From the NCBI GenBank assembly GCA_015680685.1, contig MNCI01003573.1, forward strand, positions 270,268 through 334,267: a stretch of DNA of 64,000 bases, read 5' to 3'. The notes under the pieces are model-generated. The model worked only from the letters and a program-made list of their open reading frames with translations, was not told where the DNA came from and searched no databases. Numbering within the stretch: position 1 is the stretch's first letter; each line of letters begins with the position of its first letter. Below, piece by piece: positions 34,991 through 45,646 of this stretch. The translations under genes and the position numbers were made by a program. The stretch comes from Gnetum montanum. Lineage: Eukaryota > Streptophyta > Gnetopsida > Gnetales > Gnetaceae.

Positions 34991-36260
34991 AAACTCCTAA
35001 AGGCTCACCAGCCACAATATGACATGGGGGCTTATCGTTTGCTTGCACTATGGTTTGTGTGCACAAAAACTTTATATCCAAGCACATAGTGCCTAAACTT
35101 CTCCACTGCATACACCATTTTCATAAGCTCTTTTTCAGTGATGTTGTAGTTGAGTTGTATATTCACAATGCTCCTACTTGCATAATGGATGTAATATGGA
35201 TGTTTCTAATCATCCATCTATGCAAGCATGACTCCCAAGGCATAGTTTGATGTATCCCTCATGATATTAAATGGTTTGGAACATTCTAGTGCTCATAGAA
35301 TTGGAGTTTCTGTGAGCTTCTACTTAAGTTATTAGAATACATGCTCACATTCCTTAGACTAGACAAATGATACATCTTTCTTTGTAAGCTTCACCAATGT
35401 CTTGGCGATCTTTGAGAAGTTCTCGATGAAGCACCTATAGTAACCAGTGTGGCAAGGAATAACCTCATGTCCTTCATGGTTTATGGTTGTCTCATTATTC
35501 CTTGGATGACCCTTATTTTTTCTAGATCTACATCAATCCCTTTGTTTGAAATTCGATGCCCCAAAATAATGCCCTCTTGGACCATTAGATGGCTCTTTTG
35601 CCAATTGAGCCTCAACTTGGTTTTTACACATCATTGAAGAACTTGCTCTAGGTGGTCTAAGGCTGCCTCAAAGGTAGTCCGGTAGGTAGAGAAGTCATCA
35701 ATGATGACTTCTATCTCACTACCAATTTGTTGTTGGAAGATGCTGAGGACCAACCATTGGAATGTGGCAAAAACATTGCATAGGCCAAAGGGCATCTTTC
35801 TGTATGCAAATGTCCCCTAGTGACTTGTGAATGTCATCTTGGCTTGGTCCTTTAGTGCAATCTACATTTTGTTATAGCCACTATAACAATCTAGAAAGCT
35901 ATAGTAATAATGCCTTGCGATTGTATCTAGCACTTGGTTCACAAATGACAATGGAAAGTGATCTTTGTAGGTGGCCATGTTCAATAGCCTAAAGTCTATA
36001 CAAATCCTCCATTTTCCTCCTTTCTTTGGCACAATGAAAAATGGATTAATCACTCATTATCTACAATGGGATAAATGAACCCATCCTTAAGGAGTTATTT
36101 AATCTCCTCCTTGATGATTTGCTTGAGCTTTTGATTCAAGTTTCTTTGTGGCTACCTCTTTAGTTTGATGGATGAATCTATGTATATTCTATGTTGGCAT
36201 ATCCTTGAATAAATTCCTATTAGCTCATGATATGACTAGGAAAAGGCTATTAGCCATTTG
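34991..36260 (-). pseudogene. Reverse transcriptase and RNase H, element C
   Basis: RT motifs: IVPKKGGKWRICIDFRLLNM, DHFPLSFVNQVLDTIARH (open at 35862-36053), catalytic region EVIIDDFSTYR (IDD in place of MDD) and SHLMVQEGIILGHRIS. RNase H follows toward lower coordinates with many stops. Confidence 0.8.
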
Positions 36261-36559
36261 TTGATAGCTTCTAATAAGTTATTCTCTTGTTTAGGAGCAA
36301 TTCTTCAATTGATAATTACTAGCTTGCCATTGTTTAGAAAGGCATACTCCATTTCTACTAGTAAAGCTTTCAACTCAAGGGACTCTTACTTAAAAGTTTC
36401 AAGGATCTCCAACTCTCCCCAATTGATGTTGCCTTATTCATCAGAGAGTTGGTGATGTACCTACTCCAATTAATCCATGCTTTCAACATAAGAATTTTTG
36501 AGGCTCTCAAATGGTTCCATGCACACTATTGATCCAACCTCTTTTTTAGTTGTCAACCA

Positions 36560-37065
36560 CTAAGTGCCCCCCTACTTAGTGGCTACTATGTATAAGAACC
36601 ATTGAATTTCTGTGACATCTACCCACTGTCTACATGCTTGAAGTTATGTGCTCTTTACAATCCATAGTTTTTGCATGTAGTGGCACTTTGTATCACTATA
36701 CGTGATGCATGGAACTCTCTTCTTCTCAATTTTACCAAATTCATTCTCCTTGGAAATTTTAAAGAAGAGGTCTCTAATCCCCAACTATGCATCTATAGTG
36801 ATCAACCATGCTCTTCAAATGATGATAGGGAAGTCCCCTTTACTATTCTCCACATGGATTACCAAGAAATCAGCATGATATGACCACTCACAAATGATGG
36901 TCATGATGTCTTCTACCAATTCCAAAGGAATAGTAATGGATTGGTCTACCAACTCTAAATTGATATTGCTCTTTTTCAAGGGAGGTAGGTTCTAGGATTT
37001 GTACATTTCTTGTGAAGTTAAGCTAATTTTACAACCTGAGTCTAAAAGAGTCTTACATGGTTCAT
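36560..37065 (-). pseudogene. Aspartic protease, element C
   Basis: Retains the catalytic triad in LLDSGCKISLTSQEMYKS, one of only two copies here with DSG. Downstream parts match GIRDLFFKISKENEFGKIEK-like sequence. Stops elsewhere. Confidence 0.7.
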
Positions 37066-39619
37066 TTTGGAAATCTATAAATAGATAACAGGACTCCTAG
37101 GATCATATTTATTCCTAGGAAGATGACCAGCCTTAATCCAACCTGTGACTACATGGGTCAACATGACAGTATGTAGTTAGTGAGTGCTTTGGTTTGAAGG
37201 TTGCTCAACAAACATTTTAGAGAAGGTAGTAGTAGAGCTAATAGCCACAAGTGTTTGTGAGGGCTTCATGGGGCTATTAGTTCTGAATAATAGTTGTTTG
37301 CGAGGCTTAGATTCAACACCACTTGACTAAGGAGCCAACTATAAGTTTACAGTCCTCGTAGCATTTCTCTACCATGGCTAGGTAGGTATCTCACCCTACA
37401 TGAATGGAGTAGGTGGCAGAGGAGTTAAAGGTGGAGGTGTAAGAATGGAAGAGTGTGGAGTAGGATAGTAGAAAAATTAGAACTCCCCCTTGGCAATGGT
37501 GCTTTATAGTATTCTGAAGAGTAATAGTGATGTGAAAAGGAACTATGACTAGAAGAGTCACGTGGAGAGATGAGCTACTAAATGTAGTACCCATATGGAT
37601 CAAGTTACCTTAGAGTTAGCATTCCCCACAACTGTGGGTGTTGCCATTGCTAATCTTGTTCTTGAGCTTGAGGTGGTGCTCCACTTAGATAGTAAGCCTG
37701 TTGGTGGAACTACTATCGATGGTTACCTTATGGATAAGACAACCTCTAGGGTGCTTACTATTTTATCAGCTTAGGATTTAAATCATATACTCCAAATTCC
37801 TATAAGTGTGACACAAAAGGGTAACATCCATTAGAATGTTCATATTGACATATGTCACAACCATCATTATCAAACTTGGAATCTACAACCTCCTCTACTT
37901 CTACAACTTTTTCCTTAGCTTTGTGATATTCATGTTTAGCTTTCTTTTTCTTTCTTCTCTCATGGCTACTACCTCCTTGATCTCTCTCTCCTCTACAATC
38001 TTCAAAGCAATTTAAAATTTTTCATCCAAGGAGTCCTACATTTTATCAACCTTAGCCAATATTTCAGTGATAGATTTTCAAACAACAAGGTTTTCCTTTA
38101 CACCACTTCATCAAGTCATGTCTCCTACTCATTTTTATAGAAATGAACCTTCCTCTTGTAGATGGAGGGGCCCTTCTTGTATTCCTCTACATTTTTCCAT
38201 TTTTCAGCTCTCCCTCTTCTTTGACCACTTTCTCAATAAGCCTTTGAATCTAATGGACCCTTAGTTTAAAAAGTCTCCCTTAAGCTCAGATCCCAAGGAT
38301 TCTCCTTGTTTTAGTTCTAAGTCCATCTATGATATGGCATAGCTAATCCCATTGGGAGTATGCATGGCCTAGGCATCAGTGTAACAAAGTGTAGCACCTA
38401 CCCATAGTTTCATCTAAGGACTCATGAGTGCTTTGTTTCCACCCTTGGATTGCCTCCTTAAATTGGACACTATGGAGTACATTTGAACAACTCTAGCATT
38501 GTAGTCCATTGCCAAATAGATTCTAGTTCTAAGGACTAGTACCAACTTTTCACCTCTTTGATGAGTATCCTTGGGAATAGTTTCAACTTTTGTCATTCAT
38601 TTTCCACATTCTACAAGCATAGGCATCACGAAAGGCTTGTAGGTAATTTTGTGAATCTAAATTATATCCTCCCTTGAACTTGGGGATATTATTCATATCC
38701 AACTATTTAATTTGGCTATCTTTCACTTACCTAATTGGTATCCTAACAACCTTTGTAATGTTTAACATATTTCTAGTAGCCAAAAAGGGCTCATCATAGT
38801 CATAGCGGTCTCTATGGCCCCTATCATGGCCATGATGCCTATAATGAGTCCTACTATACCTTCATTCTCTATGATGGTCATTCCCATGTTACTCATGCCC
38901 ATAGTCCCTATTGTCTTGGTGGGATCTATAATCAATCATCCCTATCTCGTTGTTCATCTTCATCACAATTTCTATTGCCTGTACTTCTCCTATTAGAGTT
39001 GGAGGAGGAAGTGATGAGGATGATGCAGTTGAAGAGGAAGAAGAACCATCACCAAAGAGATGCCTACTACACCCTCTTCTTTGGTCCCTACCCCAATCAT
39101 CATGTTTGTCTTTTTCCTAGTTCTTTTCATTGTTCCTACCTTGGCTACCACCTTTTGAGGCCCCCTAATCTTGTGACTCTTCTTCTAGTAACCAAGGTTA
39201 TCCACAATTAATTGCAACTACTGGTTAAGGGTCTCCTCATGAAATAGAGGAGGAGAATCTATATTTTGGGAGGTACCCAAAAAGAATTTCTCACCTTCTT
39301 TGTGTGTTTGTAGGAACAAGTGGTAGGAAATCTTTTGCCTTTCGAAGCCTCATATCTAACTTCCATTTGTCAATCTTTCCTTCATGCTGCTTCTATGGGA
39401 TGATAATCTTGATAAGCATGATCATGAACCTAGTACTTTGCATTGAGTTTGGAAATGCCTAACTTAATGATATTATTTAACAACATTGCAAGAATAGATT
39501 AGTTAGGAGGCAACACAATGTTGGCTCCCATGTTCCTCCATCGTAATTACTCATCCTAGTGTAGGATGAAGGTGAAATCTAAAGTGTAGACATTTGGATG
39601 TGTATAGACCCCTTTGAAT
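37066..39619 (-). pseudogene. gag, element C, N-terminus cut by T
   Basis: Minus strand: Pro/Tyr-rich tail (37100-37780), zinc knuckle CDICQYEHSNGCY near 37815-37855, then Glu/Lys-rich and capsid parts (38000-38800). A His/Asp/Arg-rich region lies near 38800-38960 and the N-terminal block (HFRFHLHPTLG) near 39540-39600. The frame is heavily decayed. The start codon region is lost at the T junction (39619). Confidence 0.65.
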
Positions 39620-40805
39620 TGTTGGATTTGACATCCTATTCTCAAATTCCATGATAAACATCAAATATATGTTATATTAGACATTATGCATAAGAAGACA
39701 ATATACCAAATGTCAAATATATGTAACATTCGACATTATGAGTAAAGGAAATAACAAGAAAAATGAAACAAAAATAAGAATAAATAATGCTTTTATTAAT
39801 ATGGAATAATATATCTAGATAATGCTTTGAGAGTGTTCCTTGGGGTTTCCTTCCTTCAACATTTATCCCTTAGAGGCAATCCACCACTGCCACCACAATT
39901 AGGCCTACAACTGACCAGAAGGGATGACCAATCCTCTTCTTGTCCTACTTCTCTTGGCTCTTGTGCCTTGCTTATACTAGCTTCACCACTCCATGCCAGC
40001 ATAACCTCTAAGCCCAGGTATAAATGCCTTATGCTAGCCCCCAAAGATTACCTTAAGAAACATTTATGTTATTATAGTGTGCCCTTTCCAGTCTACATTA
40101 CAATTGCCCGTTCGGGTCTTGTTAAGATAACAATAACACTTGTTATGAAGAGGCATCATCTTTGTTATGCAGCAACATCATTTGGGAATGGGGACATTAC
40201 AATCTACCCCACTTTGATTTTGTTCATCCTCGAATGCGTCCATGTTCACTATCTGTTTCTAGCTTGAATGCTTCTGTTATGATTCTATGCTCTAATAATT
40301 TGATTTCTCTTTTGAACTTAAACTTGTTTTTTACTTATCCTACAAAGAAAATATATGTGAAAAAAATATATGCAAAATTAAATATTACCTTCTTAATACT
40401 TCCCTCATTTTATAAGATAATGACAAGAGGTGAATTAAAGATCTACCAACCACCAATCACTACTTCTAACTAGGGTCACACAAAGTGCAACTCGTATCTC
40501 GTTACCCAAGTGAAGGCAGGGCAAATTCTTTATTCTCAACTTCCATTACTTTAGATATTTTATTTATCTACTTAAAATATTAATTAAACAATCAAGAATA
40601 TAAAAGTAAGAGTAAGATACTTCTTGATCTTGATCAACCTTATGAACTGATGGAAGTAATTATAATTCGGCCATAAGCGGTATATCATTGGATGGTCTTG
40701 TTTGGGAAGGAAGGGATTGATCTTGATTCTTCTCCACTACTTCTTTAGAAATAAACTCTAGTAACTTGGTAATGTGGAAGAATTAGACATCAAACCAAAT
40801 ATAAT
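39620..40805 (-). mobile_element. Element T, 3' end of a different LTR element, cut by D
   Basis: The minus strand reads TTCGAGGATGAACAAAATC, then AAAGTGGGGTAGAT and TGTAATGTCCCC. This is the usual form of a pol end, polypurine tract and LTR start in plant Ty3/gypsy chromoviruses and relatives. The LTR would be 39620-40201 (TGTTGGATT to ACATTACA on the plus strand). 40202-40805 would be its internal 3' part, AT-rich and without a clear domain. The remainder probably lies beyond D. No second LTR in the window. Confidence 0.45.
40202..40216 (-). other. Polypurine tract of element T
   Basis: AAAGTGGGGTAGAT on the minus strand, directly before TGTAATG. Confidence 0.5.
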
Positions 40806-41743
40806 TGATGAGTCGCAAGGTACCCCTACACCTAATTATACAAATCACAAAGCATTCACGTGCAATCCAGTCGAATTTCATGGACTTTATCATTTCTAGT
40901 GCACTAGTCCTTTAGGAAGTGAATATAGCATTAAGGTCAATCGTTGTCTTCCCTATTACACTTGTGACATTCATTGGTATGGTTAAGTGTACCTACGGCA
41001 TCCGATTTTTATCATTTTGTGTTTTATAGTTTGGTTCTCAAAATATAGATAAAAGGAATTTGATTAACTAACCTAATTTAACTAATTAACTAGCATTTAA
41101 CTAATCCTAACATAATCAGCAATCCCACTTTTCATACACCTCTTAAACCTACATATCCCCTACTGGGCGACCAAGCGCTATGCTTTTGGGCATACCAAGA
41201 AATAGCACTAATGCCATTACCAAGCAAATACATGTTACGCTCGAAGCGGTCATACTTACGTGTGTAATCTATCTAGCTTGATTGTTTCATTAATGTAATA
41301 ACTAGAAAATATTTAATAACTAATCGAAAACATTTAATAAATAATTAAAAATATTGAATGCATAATTGAAATAACTAATCTATCCAAAGTGCTGCAAGGT
41401 TTATCAGAAAGCTCATCTTTATTACCACACACACTGTTGTGCTTAAGTACAACAATGCTCAAATAAAGATCCATACACTCAATGACTCCTACTATGGGCA
41501 CTCAGGGGAAAAATTCCAACTTTCGAATGGAAAAAATGCAAGAGCTCCATTGTAACTATTATCTTTACTTATGTCATAAATGCAGCTGCAAGCGCATATT
41601 TATAGCTGACTGCAAGCACTACATCAACGGGGCCACATCAATGCATGATATGATATGTCAACTAGGCCTCATCAACAAGGCCCAAATGATGAGGCTGTGT
41701 TGATGAGGTTTTGTCAATGCAACCAACAGAACGTGACTCATCA
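40806..41743 (-). repeat. 3' LTR of element D
   Basis: 938 bp, plus strand TGATGAGTCGC to GACTCATCA. No PBS on its left side, but a polypurine tract on its right, so it is a 3' LTR. TATA on the minus strand is GCTATAAATATGCGC near 41588-41602. U3 has GTCAACTAGGCCTCATCAAC motifs. Confidence 0.85.
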
Positions 41744-41762
41744 CACCCCCATAACTAAATAA
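41744..41762 (-). other. 3' polypurine tract of element D
   Basis: Minus strand TTTAGTTATGGGGGTG directly before TGATGA. Confidence 0.75.
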
Positions 41763-41995
41763 AAACTCATCCTCGAGTTCTTTTACAAAATTGGGAAGGT
41801 ATGGGATTATTAACTGATTTTTTCTCAAATAAAACAAACTAACTAACTTGACAAAAAATGGAATGCCCAAGTGTACAGATCAACACATTACAAAAAATGG
41901 TGGTGTCCAGGACATAAAATTGAACACAATGACTCAACTTTTCAAAAAAAAATTGAATAGCACGTTCCTTGATGTTGTGAAACTATTGGAGAAGA

Positions 41996-43786
41996 TCAAA
42001 TGGTCCTAGGTGGTGGTGGTTCTTGAGGTTCAGAAGGACCTTCATCAATTTCATGCATGAACAACAGTTGAGGTGGTTATGGTTGTCTTGCTACCGCTAC
42101 AACTTCAGGTGGAAGGCAAAAAGTATCCAGCAATTCTTTTATTTTCTCCTCCTTACTCCTAGGATCATGCATCATCCACGCAACTTCCCCAATGTGGGTT
42201 GGAATAGGCACATCCCAAGGACACGGGGTTACTAAAAATAACTCCTTTGCATTCAAAAACCAAGCAACAAACTATTTGCATTCAATGTTGAACATCCTTC
42301 CTATGTTCTTTAGCTCATGGTAGTCATTCATTCATTTGGCTAGATTCTCAATGATAGATCGTTGATCTCTAAATCACCCTACGAGAACATTGAGTTCAAT
42401 GTTAACAGTCTCAAGCTTCTGCTTGACATCCTTATAATGCTTGAACTTAGCCTTGTATAGCAGATACGAGCTAGCCACTTGTTTCTCCAATTCTGACTGC
42501 AACTGTCTAGTAGTCAGCATTACTAGGTTTGCATAACGGATATTGGCCAACTCCATGTACTCTATCATCTACTCGATTTGCAACTCCTTTAAGCAGATCT
42601 CCACTTTGTTGCAGGTGTCAATCCCATCAAGGATGGGCTACCACATCTTTCTTCCTTGCTGGAGTTACTGGAGTGCTTCATTTATCTTTGCCTTTACCAT
42701 CTAGATGTATTTTTCATTAACTTCTTTCTGCAAGCCAACCTGGTCCTGGTACTAATTTTTCACTTTCTCAAATTTCATTGCTTTGTTCTTCCAAGTGGCA
42801 ATCTCAATGGCAGAATTTTGACGCAAGGTGCATACCTCCTCCATTGACAAATTGCAATTTTCCATGGTCAATTTCCCCACTTTAGTGTTTACCCTGGTAA
42901 GCTACTCCTACTATTGATAAATGAATTCTTGCATTTGATCTTTCTGGACATCAACATTCTACAGGAGATGATTCTGTGTGATCAATGCTTCATTTTCCTG
43001 TCACATCTTATTCAAGTCCTTTTGGATTGAGTACGTTTCAGCTTCTACTCTGAACTGTTTAAAGATGGTCATCATTACCTCCCCCTTAGCCTTTTCAAAT
43101 CATTCTTAAAGCTATTTGATAGCTTCATCTCTTGTCACTGCTGGGTTGAGGATTACTTGATCTGCAAGTCAAGCACGAAGTTCGGCAACCTTCATGACCA
43201 AGCGTTGATTTTGCTCTTGGGCCATTTCTAGTTATCCCTCCAAGATAATGCATCTACCCCTTACATTCAGTAGCTCTAACTAGGTTGTGGTGATGTTCTC
43301 TAGAAGATCAAAGATGTCCAAAGTCAGTTTCCTAGTTCCTATTAGTCATTCCAGCAACTTTTCATGTTAGGCTAGGTTCAATTTCTTGCTAACCATGCCT
43401 ACGTACGTCTACACATCTTGAAGTGTAGATATGTCTAGTATAGACACTATAGGTACATTTAATGCTTAAGCTACATGGTCAGCCATGAATTCATGATCAT
43501 TGAATCTCTCGAGACTTGCTGATATCAAGATAGGCTTGACTCAAAGTGACCTCAAGCCTTGGCATGGGACCAAGGACTTCTCATGTTTGTGATTGTTCGA
43601 TCGACACTTCTTCCTTTGGAGTCTATTGGATAGATTCCACTTCAAGTTCCTCAAGAAGAGGTGTTGTTGCATGGGTTGCCTTTGGCATTTCTTAGCCTTG
43701 TTCTTGTTGGCCTCTTCTAGCTCTACGTCATTTCTCCCGTGGTTGTGAGGTTCTCCTTCCTACAGACATTTTTTTGTGGGTGCCAT
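41996..43786 (-). pseudogene. Accessory coiled-coil gene (aORF), copy D, lacks domain 1
   Basis: Starts MAPTKKCL at 43786 after an acceptor-like AG and ends EPPPPRTI-stop at 41996; about 597 codons. The YSIEAI domain of A, B, C and F is absent. After about 130 residues it joins the segment that in A begins near 1480 (HEKLLE, then LDIFDLLENITTT against A's LPDVFNLPDNITAT). The coiled-coil part is the best preserved: VEAETYSIQKDLNKM, KFEKVKN, QDQVGLQKEVNEKYI and the open block 42374-42568 (MIEYMELANIRYANLVMLTT). Then PCPWDVPIPTHIGEVAW and DPRSKEEKIKELLDTF come before the proline tail. Stops are mostly Gln-type TAG/TAA. Confidence 0.75.
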
Positions 43787-44105
43787 CTATAATCACAATA
43801 AGACCATGGATTAGCAATCATTGTGTAACCTTAAAATAATTGGGATACCTTAACTCTTAAGGATGGTTATGCTTTGGCTAAGTTTTGATTATGGATGATT
43901 TCATTAATTCAATTACCATTCATTTATGTATTTTCATTAATAAATCATCCCAAAGGTTGTTGGAAGGGTTAACTTGTGAAAAAGTTGATGTTTATATATG
44001 ATTAAGTTTATTAACCCTTAGGGGAGTTAGGGAATTTTCCAAAAAAATTCATTGATTTTTCATTGGAAACCTTAAGGTTTGCAGCCCCCACAATAAAGAT
44101 CTTAC
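43787..44105 (-). other. Putative intron before accessory gene, element D
   Basis: Donor TTACCAAAG|GTAAGA at 44105 is a near-perfect plant consensus. Acceptor GTGATTATAG at 43787, with GCTAAT about 25 nt upstream (43811-43816). A G-run (ATTGTGGGGG) lies 10 nt inside the donor. 319 nt. Confidence 0.55.
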
Positions 44106-44312
44106 CTTTGGTAAGCACGAGATCAAAAAATAGAGTGATTTGGACAAACGGTTGGGAAGCTATAAGCTCTGGAAGATTTTAGGCTCTGAAAAATTTCAAA
44201 AACTTTCCATGTGTTATGAGCAAATGGTAAAAAAAAATTGCAAAGTATCCAACAATATATATAGGGTTTTTGTGCTACGTCAATGAGGCCTAGTCGACTA
44301 GGCCTTATCAAC
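44106..44312 (-). promoter_or_regulatory. Putative internal promoter and leader exon, element D
   Basis: A perfect 20-bp palindrome AGGCCTAGTCGACTAGGCCT lies at 44286-44305, and the TATA-like CCCTATATATATTG at 44253-44266 (minus strand). The leader GGAAAGTTTTTGAAATTTTT follows, ending at the donor. The palindrome uses the same GTCGAC/TAGGCC vocabulary as the LTRs of D and N. Promoter function is inferred. Confidence 0.5.
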
Positions 44313-44726
44313 TAGGGTGGATGCATTGTGAGGCCTCAACGACGCAACTGTTGACCACCATAGTCAAACTTTGACCTTAGTCAAACTTGCAAAATATGAA
44401 GAATTTTTTAGTGAAATTAGTGTCAAATGAAAGCTTAAAAGACCAAGAATAGTATGAAAACATGAGAAGAGGGTGTTGAAGCTTATAAATTTTGGAAAAA
44501 GGAGAAAATTTGATTTAGTGGATGAATGAAATGAAAGATTAAGGAGCACCAAGCAATTTACTCAATGGAAAATGCAAAAGAGAGGATTGTAGCGATGTCA
44601 AAGGTAAGGAACCTTAACCAAATAAACCAAGAGCTATCCAAGTGGATCCTCACCATAGGAGGTTCATGCCCTTTTTACCCTTGCATAACCTCAACTAAGG
44701 AGTCTATAGGCCTCATATTCAATTTA
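44313..44726 (-). other. Post-pol spacer of element D (part), non-coding
   Basis: No supported gene. Includes a short AGTCAAACTTTGAC inverted motif near 44360 and text homologous to C's spacer near 22800 (CCCTTGCATGCCCTCAAACC-like). Continues at 57807. Confidence 0.45.
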
Positions 44727-44731
44727 ATGAT
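44727..44731. repeat. Target-site duplication of element E (ATGAT)
   Basis: ATGAT here is repeated exactly at 57802-57806. Confidence 0.9.
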
Positions 44732-45501
44732 TGATGGGACACGATATCCCGTCGGGCCCTGCGATATCACAACGCGTCACCAGTTCTATAAATAAGAGGT
44801 GGCTTTCCCTTGTTTCTCCATCTAGATCTAGACCCTTAGCTAAACTCTGGCAGTTTTACCATTCCAGAGATAGAATAATTTCCATGTGCCCGTAGTATGA
44901 GTCTCAAAGTGAACGGATCTTTATTTGAGTAAATTGTACCTGAGCACACATTTGTGTACGGAAATAAAGATGAACTTTCTGATAAACCTTGCAATGCATG
45001 GACTAAGCTAATTAGGATTTAACTAATGTTAAATGCTTCAATGCGTTCTTAGATAATTAATCTCTCTCAACCCTCAACTCCTAGTTAAGTGCATTTAGTA
45101 TGACCGCTTCGAGCACGTGTGCTACGCTTGGTAACCCAGTAACAAATAGCGTTTAGTAATTCCAGTAGCGTTGCATTGGTCTAGGGTGTGTACAACAAGT
45201 GGGAACAGATACTGATGCTAGGACGATTAAAGCTTAGTTAGTGAAATTTAGTTACTTAGTCTCTTCACCCTTTCCTCTCTTAGCATAGGCGATAAAAAGA
45301 TAAAAGACATAAAAATCATATACCTTAGACTTACTTAACCATACAACCGTGACAATACAAGTAAGTCTGGGAAGACAACGACTGATTAACCTTAAGTGTT
45401 CCATAAGGCGCATAAGCACTTAGTCCTTGGAGTTCGACCGGATCGCGCACGTAACACTCGTATTCGTATGGTTGAGTGTAGGGGTACCTCGCCACTCATC
45501 A
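44732..45501 (+). repeat. 5' LTR of element E
   Basis: 770 bp, TGATGGGACACG to CACTCATCA. GATATC motifs in U3, TATA CTATAAATAAGAGG near 44787, AATAAAG near 44960. Confidence 0.9.
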
Positions 45502-45502
45502 T

Positions 45503-45520
45503 TGGCACCATTGCTGAGGA
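45503..45520 (+). other. Primer-binding site of element E (tRNA-Asp)
   Basis: TGGCACCATTGCTGAGGA; four mismatches to the tRNA-Asp complement, all C-to-T or G-to-A. Confidence 0.85.
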
Positions 45521-45646
45521 CTTAGTTGTTTGTGCGCTACGTAGAACATAGGAAATCATTCACATCGTTGGGAGCTAAAATGAACCCTTAAGGTTAATCA
45601 AGAGAAAAATAACATAACAGTAAGCAGCACACCGAACAAGACTAAA

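Larger units (their letters stand above)
18245..39619 (-). mobile_element. Element C, Athila-like element with accessory gene, split by G, gag cut by T
   Basis: Reading right to left: gag (39619-37066), protease, RT/RNase H, integrase (interrupted at 34637/25110 by element G), spacer, putative internal promoter and intron, accessory gene (22056-19290), polypurine tract, 3' LTR (19065-18245). The 5' end lies beyond element T, probably to the right of the window. The left junction cuts the accessory gene of B. The base string GTTTT at 18240-18244 is a candidate TSD that cannot be confirmed here. Confidence 0.8.

Noticed and set aside
39827-40267. 146-codon plus-strand frame
   Set aside because: Spans the LTR and polypurine tract of T on the opposite strand; no recognisable domain.
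40806-41743. This LTR as a 5' LTR of element C shared with D
   Set aside because: No tRNA-Asp PBS lies on its left side; instead a polypurine tract and D's accessory gene lie on its right, so it is D's 3' LTR.
41996-43786. Accessory gene as a retroviral-type envelope gene
   Set aside because: Position fits, but I see no signal peptide, transmembrane span or cleavage site; the protein is coiled coil with a proline tail.
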